A stretch of DNA of 64,000 nt from Spongilla lacustris (GCA_949361645.1 OX442429.1:7018290-7082289); one strand, 5' to 3'. Positions 11,026-23,646 are shown, counted from the first letter of the stretch. Made by a program: numbers and translations. Notes: generated by a model from the sequence alone, not told the origin.

Positions 11026-11182
11026 TCATGAGTCCTGTTTGTCCTTGTCCAGGAGAGCTGAGCGATGGCCAATCTTTTCCAGCTCTTCCACCAGAGCCCC
11101 GTTCTGGTGCATCTGGAGGACAATGTCTGCCCCGCCCACCAGGTCTCCATTCATGTAGAGTTGGGGAAAAGTGGGCCAGTTG
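11026..11182 (-). CDS. GLRX5: Glutaredoxin 5, last exon (rest lost in assembly gap)
   Basis: A minus-strand exon with acceptor at 11183-11184 and stop TGA at 11026-11028 encodes [20 protein letters not shown], then [18 protein letters not shown] and a short DKDKQDS tail. This matches the C-terminal half of mitochondrial monothiol glutaredoxin GLRX5, which passes Fe-S clusters to acceptor proteins. The WPTFPQ cis-proline region and GGADI motif bind glutathione and the cluster. The upstream exons, including the CGFS active site, would lie at higher coordinates, where 200 N follow. The gene is therefore incomplete in this assembly, not necessarily broken in the animal. Confidence 0.93.
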
Positions 11183-11214
11183 CTGTAGGAAGAGGAGGTG
11201 GAGGGGAAGGTGTA

Positions 11215-11414
11215 NNNNNNNNNNNNNNNNNNNNNNNNNNNNNNNNNNNNNNNNNNNNNNNNNNNNNNNNNNNNNNNNNNNNNNNNNNNNNNNNNNNNNN
11301 NNNNNNNNNNNNNNNNNNNNNNNNNNNNNNNNNNNNNNNNNNNNNNNNNNNNNNNNNNNNNNNNNNNNNNNNNNNNNNNNNNNNNNNNNNNNNNNNNNNN
11401 NNNNNNNNNNNNNN
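11215..11414. other. Assembly gap (200 N)
   Basis: Exactly 200 undetermined bases, the usual convention for a scaffold join of unknown length. The 5' exons of GLRX5 are missing here. The flank 11415-11588 shows no recognisable gene. Confidence 1.
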
Positions 11415-11588
11415 GAGAGAATCCGCATTTCTGTGCTGTACAACCGGTCTTTGTACTACTGAACAGTTGTATTCTTGAAGTCTTTCCAACCAGCGGGCGA
11501 GTTGGCCTTCTGGTTACTTAGAGTTCCATATCCATAGTAAGGAACCATGGTCAGTTCTAATGGTGAAAGGTTGTCCTAAGAGATAATG

Positions 11589-12575
11589 TCAAAAATGGTG
11601 GATGAAGTTAACCACTGCAAGCAATTTGCGACATGTAACACAGTAACGTTGTTCTTGTCCACTCAGAAACCTACTTGCATTTGTGATGACTGACTTACTG
11701 CCCACATCCTGAACCTGGGAAAGAACCGCTTCAATCCCACAGTCACTTGCATTGGTGTTGAGTATGAACTTCTTCAAGAAGTCAGGAAAGGCAAGAATTT
11801 GCACTGTCACCAAGCATTTTCTCAGCTTGTTAAATGCATCCTGGCATGTGTCTGTCCATTCAAAGTTCAGGTTCTTTTCAGTCAACCTCTGCAGTGGTTA
11901 TGCAATTGATGCAAAGTTCTTAATGAAGTGCCTGTAGTAGTTAGCCAGACCAAGAAATTGTTGTACTTCTTTCTTGTTAGTAGGATTTGGCCACTCTGCT
12001 ACAACAACTGTCTTGCTAGGGTCAGGAGAAACACCACCATGACGAAAAAAAAAAAAACCTGCTGCTGGAAAAACTTGCATTTTGCTAGTTGGAGTTTGAG
12101 ACCTGCTTGCCTCAGCCTTGTCAGCACATTGACCAGATGATGGAGGTGATCACGAAACCATCACTATGTCGTCGATACAAACTAGGCAGTCAGTCCACTT
12201 CATGTCACCAAGCACTTGCTCCACGAGGTGCTGAAATGTGGCATTACACAGACCAAAAGGTATTAGTCTGAACTCATACAATTCTTCTGAGGTGCTAAAT
12301 GCTGCACAGCTTCCTGAATATCCTTCTCCCCAGTAAAAATGGCTCGAATCCTTTCTCCCTCTGCCACCCCATGCAAATTCCTGGGTCTCTGTCATTTTGT
12401 CCTGGTATAGGCCTTGACACGCTTGGTCATCTTGCAGGCATAATGGAGGTTTTCTTCTGTCCCGGCCCTGAACAAGAATGTCAGGGCAGGATTTGCCTAG
12501 CCCATATCCTACTTCAAAGTTCAATGGGAGATGGACTTGATCGCAGAAAGCAGCAAAGATGGTTTTGCAGTGCAA
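11589..12575 (-). mobile_element. Ty3/gypsy-like pol fragment, degenerate
   Basis: Three overlapping-to-adjacent minus-strand frames (12575-12150, 12080-11898, 11885-11589) carry, in order, a reverse transcriptase segment with FGLCNATFQ and CIDDIVMVS (a change from the usual YLDD-type box), then PNPTNKKEVQQFLGLANYYR, then an RNase H start with ILNTNASDCGIEAVLSQ. This order is diagnostic of Ty3/gypsy pol. Frame changes, an A run near 12047 and the absence of LTRs, integrase or gag mark it as a dead internal fragment. I describe it only as it stands. Confidence 0.88.
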
Positions 12576-12859
12576 CGCTAGATACTGAAGCCAGTGTAGG
12601 GTTATTATTATTATTATTTATAATTATAATAATATACACAATGTACTACACCACACATCTAAATCTACAATGTTCTGCTCAATTTAATCAGAAGACCATA
12701 CACTTTGGTAACCATCCTGGATTATTATAGTACAATAAAGCAACAGTAAAGAAAAACAAAACCATATCCCCCCTCCCCCCAAGAAAGTTTTAAGTCCATT
12801 TGCTAAAGACCCCAGAACAGAAGCAGAGTTCCCCCTTTATTATGCATGTTAATTAAGCA

Positions 12860-13320
12860 TACTCTCACCTCTACCTATCCTCACCAATAACTACCCTCAC
12901 CTTTACCTACCCTCCTCACCTTTCCATACCCTTTCCATTACTTACCCTCACCTCATCTTTACCTATACTCACCATTACCTACCCTCACCTTTCCTACCCT
13001 CATCTTTACCTACCCTCACCCTTTCCTACCCTCACCTTTACCTACCCTCATCTTTACTTACCCTCATCTTTACCTACCGTCACTGTTACCTACCCTCACT
13101 TTTACCTACCATTAACACTATCTACCTACCCTCACCTCTCTACCCTCACCATCACCTACCTTCACCATTACCTACCCTCACCTCTGCCTACCCTCACCAT
13201 TATCTACCCTCACCATTACCTACCCTCACCATTACCTACCCTCACCATCTCCATTACCTACCCTCACCACTATCTGCCATCACCATTACATGTACATACC
13301 CTCACCACTATCTTTTAGTA
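12860..13320. repeat. Degenerate CCTACCCTCACC-type minisatellite
   Basis: A C/T-rich strand-asymmetric array of imperfect units around TACCTACCCTCACCATT with variable length runs right up to the first exon of ABC gene A. The polypyrimidine content also supplies the acceptor tract of that exon. The interval 12576-12859 holds AT-rich simple sequence (TTA/ATAAT near 12602-12640) and no gene. Confidence 0.85.
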
Positions 13321-14298
13321 GAGCCACTGGCTGAATTCAAAGCTGCAGTGGTTCGATCTGCATCAGTCAGGAAACTACGGTCCTCTTTCAAGAAACGTAA
13401 AACACCCTCTCATGCTGCTACATCAGAGCCTGAACCAACCTTTGATCGCCAGGCATCGCACCACTCACAAGGCAATGATGGACTTCAGCCCACATCAGGG
13501 ATTGCCAGCCTTCCAGTTATAACCCAACATTCTCCAAACCCAGGCAGGAGGGTAATTAGCATTGGTGACGATGATGATCGTAAGGAAGAGGTGGTAAGTA
13601 CTTGTGTGTATTCTGCCTTCATATTAGTTGTAAAATGAATACCTTTCCTATGTTGGTTAGAGTTAACAGACTTGACATTATTAGGACATCAGGGGGCTCT
13701 AATTTATTTCATTTGAAATATGAAAGAGGGCCACCAGAAAGACTTCAATGGTTGTAAGAAGTGAGGAGACCAATCATGCAGACATATTGAAAAATGTGAT
13801 TTCTGATGTAGTAACAGGTGGAAATCAATGAGAATTAAAGGTTGGGGAAGGGGGAGGGACAGTATGAGAGGCTCTCCCTGTTGGATGTAGGGAAAAAGCC
13901 CCAATTGCTTTACATTTATTTAAAAAAATTTCATTGTTAGTATATAGGGTACCTCATATTACAAGTGCAGCCTTGCCTATGCCCAATGAAATTGGAGCAT
14001 TTTCAAGTGTGACCTAGTTGTGAATATTCATTATGGGTCACCTTTGTCTCTTACTGTATAGCAAGAAATAACTGTAAAGTTTGACAGTGGTGAGGATGAG
14101 GATGGTGAGAAGGTCAGACGGGCAAGCATCAAGGGACTGTTGAAGAAGGAGACTGAAGTTGTCCCTCCCATCACCTTTAGACAGCTCCTGGCCCTCAATA
14201 TTCCTGACTGGCCATTTGTTGTTGTGGGTGTCTTGTTTTCTGCTATCTTCGGAACATTCTTCCCCATAATTGCCATTCTCTTCAGCTACATCCTCAAG

Positions 14299-14332
14299 GT
14301 GTGTGTGTGTGTGTGTGTGAGTGTGTGTGTGT
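14299..14332. repeat. GT microsatellite at exon donor, gene A
   Basis: The intron after exon 14062-14298 starts AAG|GTGTGTGT and continues as a GT run of about 34 bases, so the splice donor is the first unit of the repeat. Copies B, C and D have the same arrangement. Confidence 0.9.
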
Positions 14333-14512
14333 AATGCAATTATTAATTATACACAAAAGACATACACAAGTACACTAATGTAACTATTATTATTTAATAA
14401 TAATTATAGAGGATAAATGGACATACACAAATACACTGATATATAAACATACAACTAGACTACACACAATGTACACAAAATGCTAACTATACCTACCCTA
14501 CATTACTTTGAC

Positions 14513-14592
14513 AGATGCTACAGGAAAGGATGGCAATGGCATTAGCTCGTACCAGGTGAAGGTTCAGCCGCCCGTAGAGTATTATTATAGTA
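14513..14592 (-). mobile_element. Retroelement C-terminal remnant
   Basis: On the minus strand this short block reads LYGRLNLHLVRANAIAILSC. It is nearly the same as the better preserved tail at 16404-16640 (LYGRLNLNLVKANATAMLSR), so it is a second small fragment of that retroelement family inside the same intron. Confidence 0.65.
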
Positions 14593-15119
14593 TCACAGAG
14601 AAATGGTGTAGTATGAAATGATGAAAATAGGAAGTTGATAGCCTTAACGGTTGGGAAATTATAGCGATTTAAACGTTATGCATTTTTATAATAAAATTTT
14701 CTAATATGCCCTAGGTCGTTTATTGCTACCGCAACCCCAATTCATGAAATAATAATAACAGCATCTTACAATAATTAAAACACATAACTGGATAACACAC
14801 AATGTACACGAAACAAAACAATACATATAAAAAATGAATAAGAGAAGGACTAAGTGCTGACACAGTTTTGCAGGCACATACACACACCCTCGCACATTAT
14901 TATTATTATTTTAACTAGAACATAATAATTAATTTTACAGTACAACTAATCACAAATATCCACAACATTATTACAGTTCTAAGCTACACAGTTACTAAAC
15001 AAAAACTTTTTTTTTTTGGAAATATGACAAAATATATAATTACCACATTTAACAGCAAGCACAGTAAAAGAGGAAACATAAACAACAAAATGACAGAACA
15101 AAAGAATGAAATAAAAGTG

Positions 15120-15690
15120 TTAATCCGATTTTGGTAATTCTGCCGGTAGCCCAGCACCACAATCCATTCCAATTCCACTTCTCCACTTGGCGCAAGAACC
15201 ATGCAAGCAAAGATTTGTTGTTTGAAGTATTGCAAAACTCAGCTTTGCATGCAGCCATCCTGTAGTTTGCTCCAGTGGTTTCTCCCATTTAATGCTTATG
15301 CTTTGGGCTAACCTTTTTAGTAAGAAATTCGCCTCTCTACCCAGCATTCCATCAGTAGATACAACAAAAGGGGTAAAAGATGCTCGACGTGCTTCAGCTG
15401 CCTAATAATAATAATAAACAAGTACACATATACACCACTTGAAAAACATGCAAAAATCAAAGTTAAACTCCACCCTCAGACTTGAAAAAGCCATTTTGAT
15501 GCCATCAGGACGTTTCCCATCAGAGCGGTCTAGGCCTGTGGGTTCTAGTTTGGATGGGATGTGGGAGGTGGTCAGGGCTCGATGCATGATTTCATTTAGA
15601 GCAGCATGACGATAGTGACGACCAGTACTAAACCGACAGCTGAGACCATGAAGACCAGACTGGTCAACTGCTGCACCACAATGCTGGCAA
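15120..15690 (-). mobile_element. Retroelement C-terminal region, degenerate
   Basis: Two minus-strand blocks follow in order: a zinc-like segment [19 protein letters not shown] with [12 protein letters not shown] and [13 protein letters not shown] (15690-15480), then ARRASFTPFVVSTDGMLGRE and a helical tail (15405-15130). This CxxCG...HGLSCR...DGKRPDG arrangement is the C-terminus of a reverse-transcriptase element common in cnidarian and sponge genomes, as I recall it; I cannot name the clade. Frameshifts and AT-rich insertions separate the blocks. It sits inside the 2.5-kb intron 14299-16808 of gene A, with TAA/ATA simple repeats around it. Confidence 0.7.
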
Positions 15691-15883
15691 GAACATTTTA
15701 TTACTTATGTTATTTATTATCATAATTATATAATTTATTACAGACATTTAATATATATATACATAGAATACATGAACGAATGAATATAACATCACATTAC
15801 AAATATTGGTGCTAAATGCATAAAACCTCGGAATTGAACCTAAAAAAAAATTATATATAATTGATAAAAATTTTATTTTATTA

Positions 15884-15936
<53 letters not shown>

Positions 15937-16403
15937 AGACATACACAAGTACGCTATAAGATACATATAGACATATAGGGCAATACAATAATAATATTGC
16001 ACATTAAATAAAAATGATATTGACATAAACTATTTAAGCATGACTTTCAGACAGAGATACTAGGCAACCCTGCAATAATAAAACATGCAACATATAACTT
16101 TTTTTTTTTTTTTTGGTATTATTATAATTATAATGTAACTAACAGAATATGAACATGAAATGCACACAAAACACACACAAACTACTACAGAAGCTACTAA
16201 ATATATATTATATACAAAAGAAACATGAGAAGCGGTGCTGAAATTCATTCTGGCAGGTATGGAAGCCCAGCTCCATCTTCAATCTCCATCCTTCTCCTCC
16301 ATATCACTCTGTGAATATACATATATAATTATATTATAACTATAATTATAATATATATAATTTATATATATATATATATATGTAACTACCTAATCTAAAC
16401 AGT

Positions 16404-16640
16404 CTACATGTCTGAGGCAAAGCATCTAGACAGCATAGCAGTGGCATTTGCTTTAACTAGGTTAAGATTTAGCCTGCCATAAAGGCTATTGAGGACAACT
16501 GTCCTTGCCTTGTTGGAACTGGTTGCTAGGTGAGAGGCCAGACGTGACAATGACTTCATGGCTTCAGCACCCCAAGCCCCATAAGCTTCAACAACCATGG
16601 GGACACAGATCCACCCAAGCTCTCTGCACTTGCTTCTTCT
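16404..16640 (-). mobile_element. Retroelement C-terminal remnant, third fragment
   Basis: Minus-strand frame reading KCRELGWICVPMVVEAYGAW, then SLSRLASHLA and LYGRLNLNLVKANATAMLSR. It is the extreme C-terminus of the same kind of element as 15120-15690 and is the best preserved of the tails in this intron. AT dinucleotide runs (near 16360-16382) precede it. Confidence 0.72.
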
Positions 16641-19600
16641 TTTTCTTCTTCTTATTATTATGTGTGTGTATGTGTGTGTGCATGGAAGCTGTATGTGCAT
16701 ACTACAGGCTTGATTTGACTCTTACTAGCTGTAATGTCATGTTGTGAAGTCCTCAAATTGAACTTCTGGATGGTGATGGTTTTAAAACCGTCTTATCTCT
16801 TACCTCAGGTCTATGGCTACACTGACAAAGACAGGATAGTCAGAGAGACTTCATATTATTCCCTTGGGTTTGTGGGATTAGCTGTCTTGGCATTTATAGC
16901 AAATTTTGTTGCAGTAAGTGAAGTTTTTGGCATGTGCGGCAATGTACAGTATGTATGTATGTATGTATGTGTGTGGTGTGGTGTTTGTGGTTAAGAATCT
17001 ACTTCCTTCAGAACTTTAGCCTCTCTATTGCTGGAGAGCGACTCACCAAACGTTTGAGGCTGAAGTCATTCCAGAGCATGCTAAGACAGGTACCTCCATA
17101 AGTGTGCACATACATGAGGCCTGCTGTCCAACCACAACACACACATCCCTTATTGCTTTAGGAGATCAGCTGGTTTGATGACAGGGCTCATTCTACTGGT
17201 ATACTGACAACTAGGCTTGCAGTTGATGCATCTGAAGTGAAGGGGGTATGTTACCTCTGTTGTTCAAAGAACTGTCTTCCATCACCGAGTACTCATCATG
17301 TTCCAGGCCATTAATATGCGCCAATTCGAAATAACTGCTGCATTTACAGCAGCTGTGATCATATCCTTTATGGCCTCATGGCAGCTCTCCCTGGTCGTCA
17401 CGACAGGCTTCCCCATGATAGCCATGGCCACCCTCCTACAACTAAGATTCCTCAGGGGCCGCACTGTGCAGAACAAGAAGCTCCTAGAAGACAGTGGGAG
17501 GACTGCTGTGGAGTCCTTTGAGAATCTTCGTACTGTGATTGGCCTGGGAGTGGGGGAAAGGTTCTGTCAGATGTATCAAAGTCAGCTGGAAGTACCCTTC
17601 AGGTGAGGGTGTGGGGTGTGGTGCTTGCCCTTACTAGTCCTTCCATCTGTGCTTTCCCTTTGCAGGGCAAACCTGAAAAGCACTCTTGTTCAATCCTTTC
17701 TCATTGGTATTACGCAGGGGGCAACATTCTATCTGTATGCTATAGGGTATAGGTTTAGTGCCTATCTGGTGGCATACCAGAATGTGGCATACAACGACAT
17801 CTTCCAGTGAGTTGAGAAGTATTTCAAATGTCCCCATTTCAGCAACCCTCTATCTACCAAGGGTGTTTGGAGCCATAGTGGCTACAGCTCTCCTCCTGGG
17901 AAGAACCACCTCCTTAGCACCTGATGCCTCCAAGGCAAAACTCTCTGCAGGCAGGATATTAGCTCTGATGAATAGGACATCATCAATTAATGCTTCCAGT
18001 CCAGAGGGTCGTAAACTGGTTAGTTATTAATTGCATGAAGTGATTAAACAATTACTCATTTTTATTGTGTCTCATGTTCATGTTGCTTGGTTATTTAATT
18101 ATGATTAGCCATCTTAAGGTTATTAGTGATCTTCTGTTTTTTAACCATCTTGTATTATTTGATCATTCCTTATTATTTTAGAACTGTGCCATGTTGGATT
18201 AATTAACTATTATCTGTTTTCTGCTCAGGACCATGCCACTGGGCATGTATCTCTGGACTCTGTCTTCTTCAACTACATCACTCGGCCAGATGTCCCTATT
18301 CTTGGTGGGCTAAGCCTTGATGTCAAGCCAGGCAAGACCTTGGCCTTAGTGGGCCCAAGTGGGTGTGGCAAGAGTACTGTGGTATCCCTCATTGAGAGGT
18401 TCTATGACCCCACCAATGGAAATGTCCGAATGGAAGGTGAAGATATTCGCAAACTCAATGTCAAGTGGCTTCGTCAGCAGATTGGGATAGTGTCCCAGGA
18501 GCCCACCCTGTTTGATGCCACAGTGGCTGACAACATCCGCTATGGGGCCAACTTCAGGGAGGTGTCTGAGGAAGAAGTGGTGGTTGCAGCCAAGTCTGCC
18601 AACATCCACAGCTTCATTGAGACCCTTCCACAGGTGAGGGAGTGCACCTTGTTGTGGGGACATGTGAGAGTTTTTCATATTATTGTTAGGGTTACAATAC
18701 CAATGTTGGGGCCAGAGGTACCCAGCTGAGTGGTGGGCAGAAGCAGAGGATAGCCATAGCCCGTGCCCTTGTGAGGAACCCCAAGATCCTCCTCCTGGAT
18801 GAGGCCACTTCTGCCCTGGACACCGAGAGTGAGAAGGTGGTTCAAGAGGCTCTGGACAAGGCACGAGAGGGAAGGACCAGCATCGTGATAGCCCACAGGC
18901 TGTCCACCATATACAACTCTGACTGCATAGCTGTCATTCACAAGGGCCAGGTGCTGGAGCAGGGGACTCACGCTGAGCTGATGGCCAAGAAGGGAGCATA
19001 CTACCACCTCAACACTGTTAAAGTGGATGATGGAGATGATAAGGACAGTTAGTGTGTAGGACCGTAGGGTATCCATATCCTCACTGTGTGACACATCACC
19101 ACTATTAACTCGTCAATGTAGTAATTTGTTTGGTGCATGGCCACCTTGTTTTGCTGATTTGATCATGCACGCATACATGGTGTAATAACATATTTGGTAA
19201 CTATGGCACCTCAGTATTAAATTTGACTACTACCTCAACACTATTCAAGTGCATGATAAGGGCAGTTTGTAAATCAAAACCTTGAAATTCATGTTGAATT
19301 GTTGGCACTTTTGTCGATGCCCATTGCTGGTATGTATCCATTTTTGCATTTAGATCAGAACATGCATAATATTGTCTATTTGCGCCCGTGTGCACAGGTG
19401 TGCATACTGTACGTACAGTGTGTACAGGTGTGCACACTTTATTTACACCTTCATATCTTTAACAGTTATTGGATTCCTGTAGCAAATTTTACATCATTTT
19501 AAAGATAGGTCTTTGCCGAATATGGGGAAATACAGAACATAAACAACTGTACTTAAAACTCATAGTTTTTTTGACCAGAAAAGCAATCAAAAATTCGTAC

Positions 19601-19739
19601 GCACGTGACATTTAAAAACAAATATGGAAGGTACAGTGAGTCTGTAGTTCAACGGGAGAGGCCAGAGTTCTTAGGACCCGCCCAGTGTCAATCAATTAGC
19701 CCACTGTTGGTGCTAAAAACGCAGCGCTGACTCAAGAAC

Positions 19740-19995
19740 GCGGGGCGACAGTCAGCTAGGGGCTTGCAAACAGGTTTTTTTTTAACTCTTGGACGTGGCA
19801 GGGCAGTCAGTTTCGAACTGCAAACAGGTTCACAAGCTGTAGGACGTTGCAGGGCAGTTAGCTAGGGACTGCAAGCAGGTTAAAAAAACTATAGGACTTG
19901 GCAGGGCAAAAACTAGTGTAGTGCACACTGGTTCACAAGCTGTAGAACGCGGCAGGGCAGTCAGCCAGGGACTGCAAACAGATATACAAGCAATA
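19740..19995. repeat. About 60-bp degenerate tandem repeat
   Basis: Four to five imperfect copies of a unit containing GGACTTGGCAGGGCAGTCAG and GGACTGCAAACAGGTT alternate with short A or T runs. The wider interval 19053-21650 is AT-rich intergenic sequence with frequent GTGCACA-type words, and I see no gene in it. Confidence 0.7.
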
Positions 19996-21654
19996 GGACA
20001 TAAATAAGAGCCATTGAGAGGACAGAGCAAGCAGTTAATTCTGTCTTGTACATGTGTATGTGGGTAAGTATTTGCTGTTTGATGACAACAAAAGGCCAGC
20101 TAGCATGTGCAAAGAAAAGGAGTCTCATTCAGTGTTTCAATGGGGGAATACTGCATCTTTAAGGGCTATATTATGTACATGTTATGCCATTCAATGCAGG
20201 AGCTAATAGTAGTAACAATTAAGGTCTGTAACCATACTGCCATGTGTGGTATTAAAGTGTGCACAAGTGTACACACTGTATTGTCAAACTCAACAGAAAA
20301 AATATAAATGAACTTATTAGATTGATTTCATATACAAGTAATAGTACTTACTGTCCTCTATCAGGAACATATTTAAAGTACAAAAATACATTATGGGTGT
20401 GGTGCATTTTACAGTGTGCACACCTGTACACAATTTAAAAAGCCAGGCCCCAGGCACTGCTAGAGAAATACAGGCAATTTCTTTACATTGCATTGGAATA
20501 GTAAAACTTATGTATGAACTTACTACCCACTTTTCATTTGCTGTCCACTAACTTTGATATGTGCCTTTTAGTGACAAATTTTTTGTAACAAAACTGTAAC
20601 TGAAGCTGCTCCATTATCATAGCATAAGCAGTATATTTCAGGACCAGAATTTTACTGCACATCAGTACATCACTGGGGAATAACAAATATCAATTTCACA
20701 GCCACTGAGTTTAATGTAGTAATGATTCAAATTGTTAAATAATGTAAAGTATGCACGCATGTGCACACTTTCCGAAGCAAATAGACAATATTGCTTTTGT
20801 TCTATGCTTTTTTTGGTTTTGGTGGCATTTCTTTCACATTCAATACTGTAAGTTTACATAGCAATGGTAGGAAATATTACATTATCAACAGAAACAGGGT
20901 TGAAATTCAAAAAAGTAAGCCAGTAATTATAACTGTTTGCACCTCATAGAGAGGAAATGAAAAGCCCACTTTTGTCGAATTCAGCCCAGCCAAAGTGCAC
21001 AGATGGACAGACAATCTGCACACTTATAAACAAATAGTTGATAACATGATAGTTAACACATTTATACAAGTTCACTGCACTAGATAAAGTTGCTAATTTT
21101 AATAACATCCAAAAAAATAAATGAATATTTGGCCCATTAACAATCAATGCAGTGTTGGCAATCTTGTAACTTATTGTTAAATTGAACAGGAGATCTGATA
21201 TACAATGAGAAAAGTCAGCAAAAAAGATTATAAAAGTAATCATCTCTACATGTATTGGTACATATGACCCAGGGCACATTTTTAGCATGTAGACATACAT
21301 GTACTATATGCTGTACCATACATATCTACACATATATGCATGGACCGGAGTTAAATGGCATTGGAGCATTCAATCAAACCAAAATAAAATGCCTATTGGC
21401 TATAGTGGAATTGGCCATGTATGTTATTTAGTTTAGTGCAGGTTTACATGTGCGTACAAAAATAATGTGCATGTATGTACAACTGTAGTGCATTTGAGCA
21501 TAATGAATTTGCAGGCATTAAATAACTGCATTGAAAACCAGGACTACAATATAGATTACTGAACTTTATTATCATGAATTCTGCAAGTATTTAGATACAC
21601 ATAGCTTGTGTGAGGCTATTGCCTCATAAACTATATGTGGTATTGAAGCATTTG

Positions 21655-23245
21655 GGCATGTAAACTTATTAGTCTGCCGGGATAAGTGCCCTGGTGTCTG
21701 TCCTATTGGAATTGGTGATCGAAGGATTGTATGCAAATCTATTGCGATCATTGCAAAGCCTGGTATTCTGGGTGCAGTTGGTGTCTCACAACTCTGTGCT
21801 GGTCATGAGGGTGGCTGTGAAGCTTCTGTACATGCTATGACACAGATTTATAACCTTCCAGAATGTGATGCAATCTTACTGTCAATGCAACAAAGACATT
21901 CAATTTCTTGAATCATCAAGTGGTCCTCCAAAATATCAACAGTCTATGTCCAACACTAGCCACAATAATAACACTTACTGAGTAAACTTATATATCGATG
22001 ATGAAATCATGTTATCTCAAAGAGGTAGCAACCCTATGTATGCAATAAGTACAATTCCTCTCCTTGCAAAGCTTTCACATGATAACATCAAGCAGATCTG
22101 GTATGCTGATGATGCTTAAGCAGGGGGTGACCTCAATCCATCCTTATGTGATGGAATAATCTTATTTAACATGGTCTGGATATGGATACTATCCCAATGC
22201 TGCAAAATCATGGCTTATTGTGAAAGAGGCTAAACTGTCAGAAGCATCTTTGAAATTTGCTGGCTCTGGTATTTGATGTGGACAACGTTTTCTTGGAGCT
22301 GCAATAGGAACTGAGGTGTTTGTCAAATGTTCACTAGCAACTTCCATTGAACGCTTAAGTGATACTTAGCAAACAAAATTATCATAATGGCTAGATGCTA
22401 GCAAATAAAGGCAGCATATGCAAGTGAAGGCAGCATATGCAGAGTGTGGCTGAGTGATGGAGATTTCAGATAGCTGTTTAACTTCGGTGACCCATTCAGA
22501 AACCATCTTATGAACAAAAGATTTCCTGGTGCCTCTTTATGGCTCTCTGCTATTCCCATTCAAAAATATGGTACTGAACTTCACAAGGGAGACTTCATGA
22601 TGCCCTTTGTCTCCGCTATGGTTGGCAGCCATGCTTACTTCTATCTAGCTGTGTATGTGGCCAACCTTTCAATGTAGAAAATGCTATGAACTGCCCTGTG
22701 GTGGATTTCCCTCAATTCATCACAATGAGTTGCATGATATCACAGCATCACTACTCACTGAGGTATGCTATGCAGTGGGAACAGAATCATGCCTACAACC
22801 TCTATCAGGAGAGCAGCTTTAAGTACAAAACAGCCAGTGATGCAGATGAAGCTCGTTTAGATGCATTGGCAGAAAATATTTGGTTGAAGAACAGGCAGAA
22901 GGCTTTCTTTGATGTCAAGGTTTTCAATCCTCTTCAAGATCTTATGCGAATGCACCACTTGCTCAATGTTATCGCCATCTAGAGCAGGACAAGTGAAGAT
23001 CATACAAACACAGAGTCCGAGAAGTTGAGCAAGGTTGCGTTTCACCTATTGTATTTTCAACCTCGGGTGGACTTAGTCCCACTGCAACAGTTGTGTACAA
23101 AAGAATTGCTTCTTATATAGCTGAAAAGAACGAACAACCTTACAGTCTTAGCTCCGTTGCAGACTAATCTTCCCATCAGTTATTACATTCGGCAATAGTT
23201 TGTCTTCATCCTCATACCATTGGTCATTAACAGCAAATCTTCTTC
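21655..23245 (+). mobile_element. Reverse-transcriptase retroelement, pseudogene
   Basis: Read on the plus strand in several frames: CPGVCPIGIGDRRIVCKSI, then QLCAGHEGGCEASVHAM, then IWYADDA (the catalytic ADD box, followed at once by a stop), GYGYYPNAAKSWLIVK, RFLGAAIGTE, and further on ARLDALAENIWLKNRQKAFF and GCVSPIVFSTSGGL. The order matches the RT family whose tails lie in the intron of gene A. Stops and frameshifts are frequent, so it is dead. No terminal repeats were found. It lies between ABC genes A and B. Confidence 0.85.
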
Positions 23246-23408
23246 AATTGACCTCATGTGCACGAGCGGCTCCAAAGATATACGTTTTTATCATTTATCC
23301 TTTAATCTGTATTGTCACTATATGTGTATTTTATGTATTGTTTTGTGTGCATGCAATATAAATCTAGGTGTACTATATAGTAATGGTTTATTTATTTAAA
23401 GTGCTTAT

Positions 23409-23646
23409 AGATATATAAAAACATTCTCTCTGAGAAAGTTAGTGGTATATAGGATTTGAAGGCAATGGTGGTGGTGTAAAAGTGAAGGGAACAAGGGACA
23501 GGAAATACAATGTAATAAATGTAATGCAGTTCTATAAAACGTGCTAAATATATGTATATCCAATTCCATGTTCCCTTCCTTTTTACACTACTATTGCCTT
23601 CAAATCCAATATACCACTAAATTCCTCAGGGAGAATGTTTTTATAT
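23409..23646. repeat. About 238-bp palindrome (MITE-like)
   Basis: Left arm 23409-23500 (TATAAAAACATTCTCTCTGA, TGGTATATAGGATTTGAAGG) is matched in inverse by 23560-23646. The spacer is about 60 bp. There is no coding capacity. The remaining interval 23647-24905 has no recognisable gene, only intergenic sequence and the 3' flank of gene B. Confidence 0.8.

Larger units (their letters stand above)
13322..19052 (+). pseudogene. ABCB1-like: ABC gene A: 3' half of an ABCB1-like transporter
   Basis: Ten exons correspond to exons 12-21 of copies C and D: 13322-13593, 14062-14298, 16809-16913, 17012-17089, 17162-17245, 17307-17602, 17666-17806, 17862-18018, 18229-18633 and 18690-19052. Splice phase is kept throughout, with one 9-bp in-frame deletion in the sixth. 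They encode the linker, membrane domain 2 and nucleotide-binding domain 2 with Walker [11 protein letters not shown]-loop VSQEPTLF, signature LSGGQKQR, Walker [13 protein letters not shown] and AHRLST. The first half (membrane domain 1, NBD1) is absent: upstream are a satellite, a gypsy relic and GLRX5. No ATG occurs in the first two exons. No inactivating change is visible, so it is either a truncated pseudogene or a half transporter with an unseen start exon. The linker has the PKA-type site RRASIK. The C-terminus (VDDGDDKDS) differs from the VDDMR of the other copies. Confidence 0.85.

Noticed and set aside
10781..11521. Reading frames that span the run of N
   Set aside because: They consist mostly of undetermined residues; only the GLRX5 exon at 11026-11182 is supported.
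19640..19700. Possible tRNA-like words (GTTCAACGGGAGAGG)
   Set aside because: I could not fold a cloverleaf or place an anticodon arm and acceptor stem.
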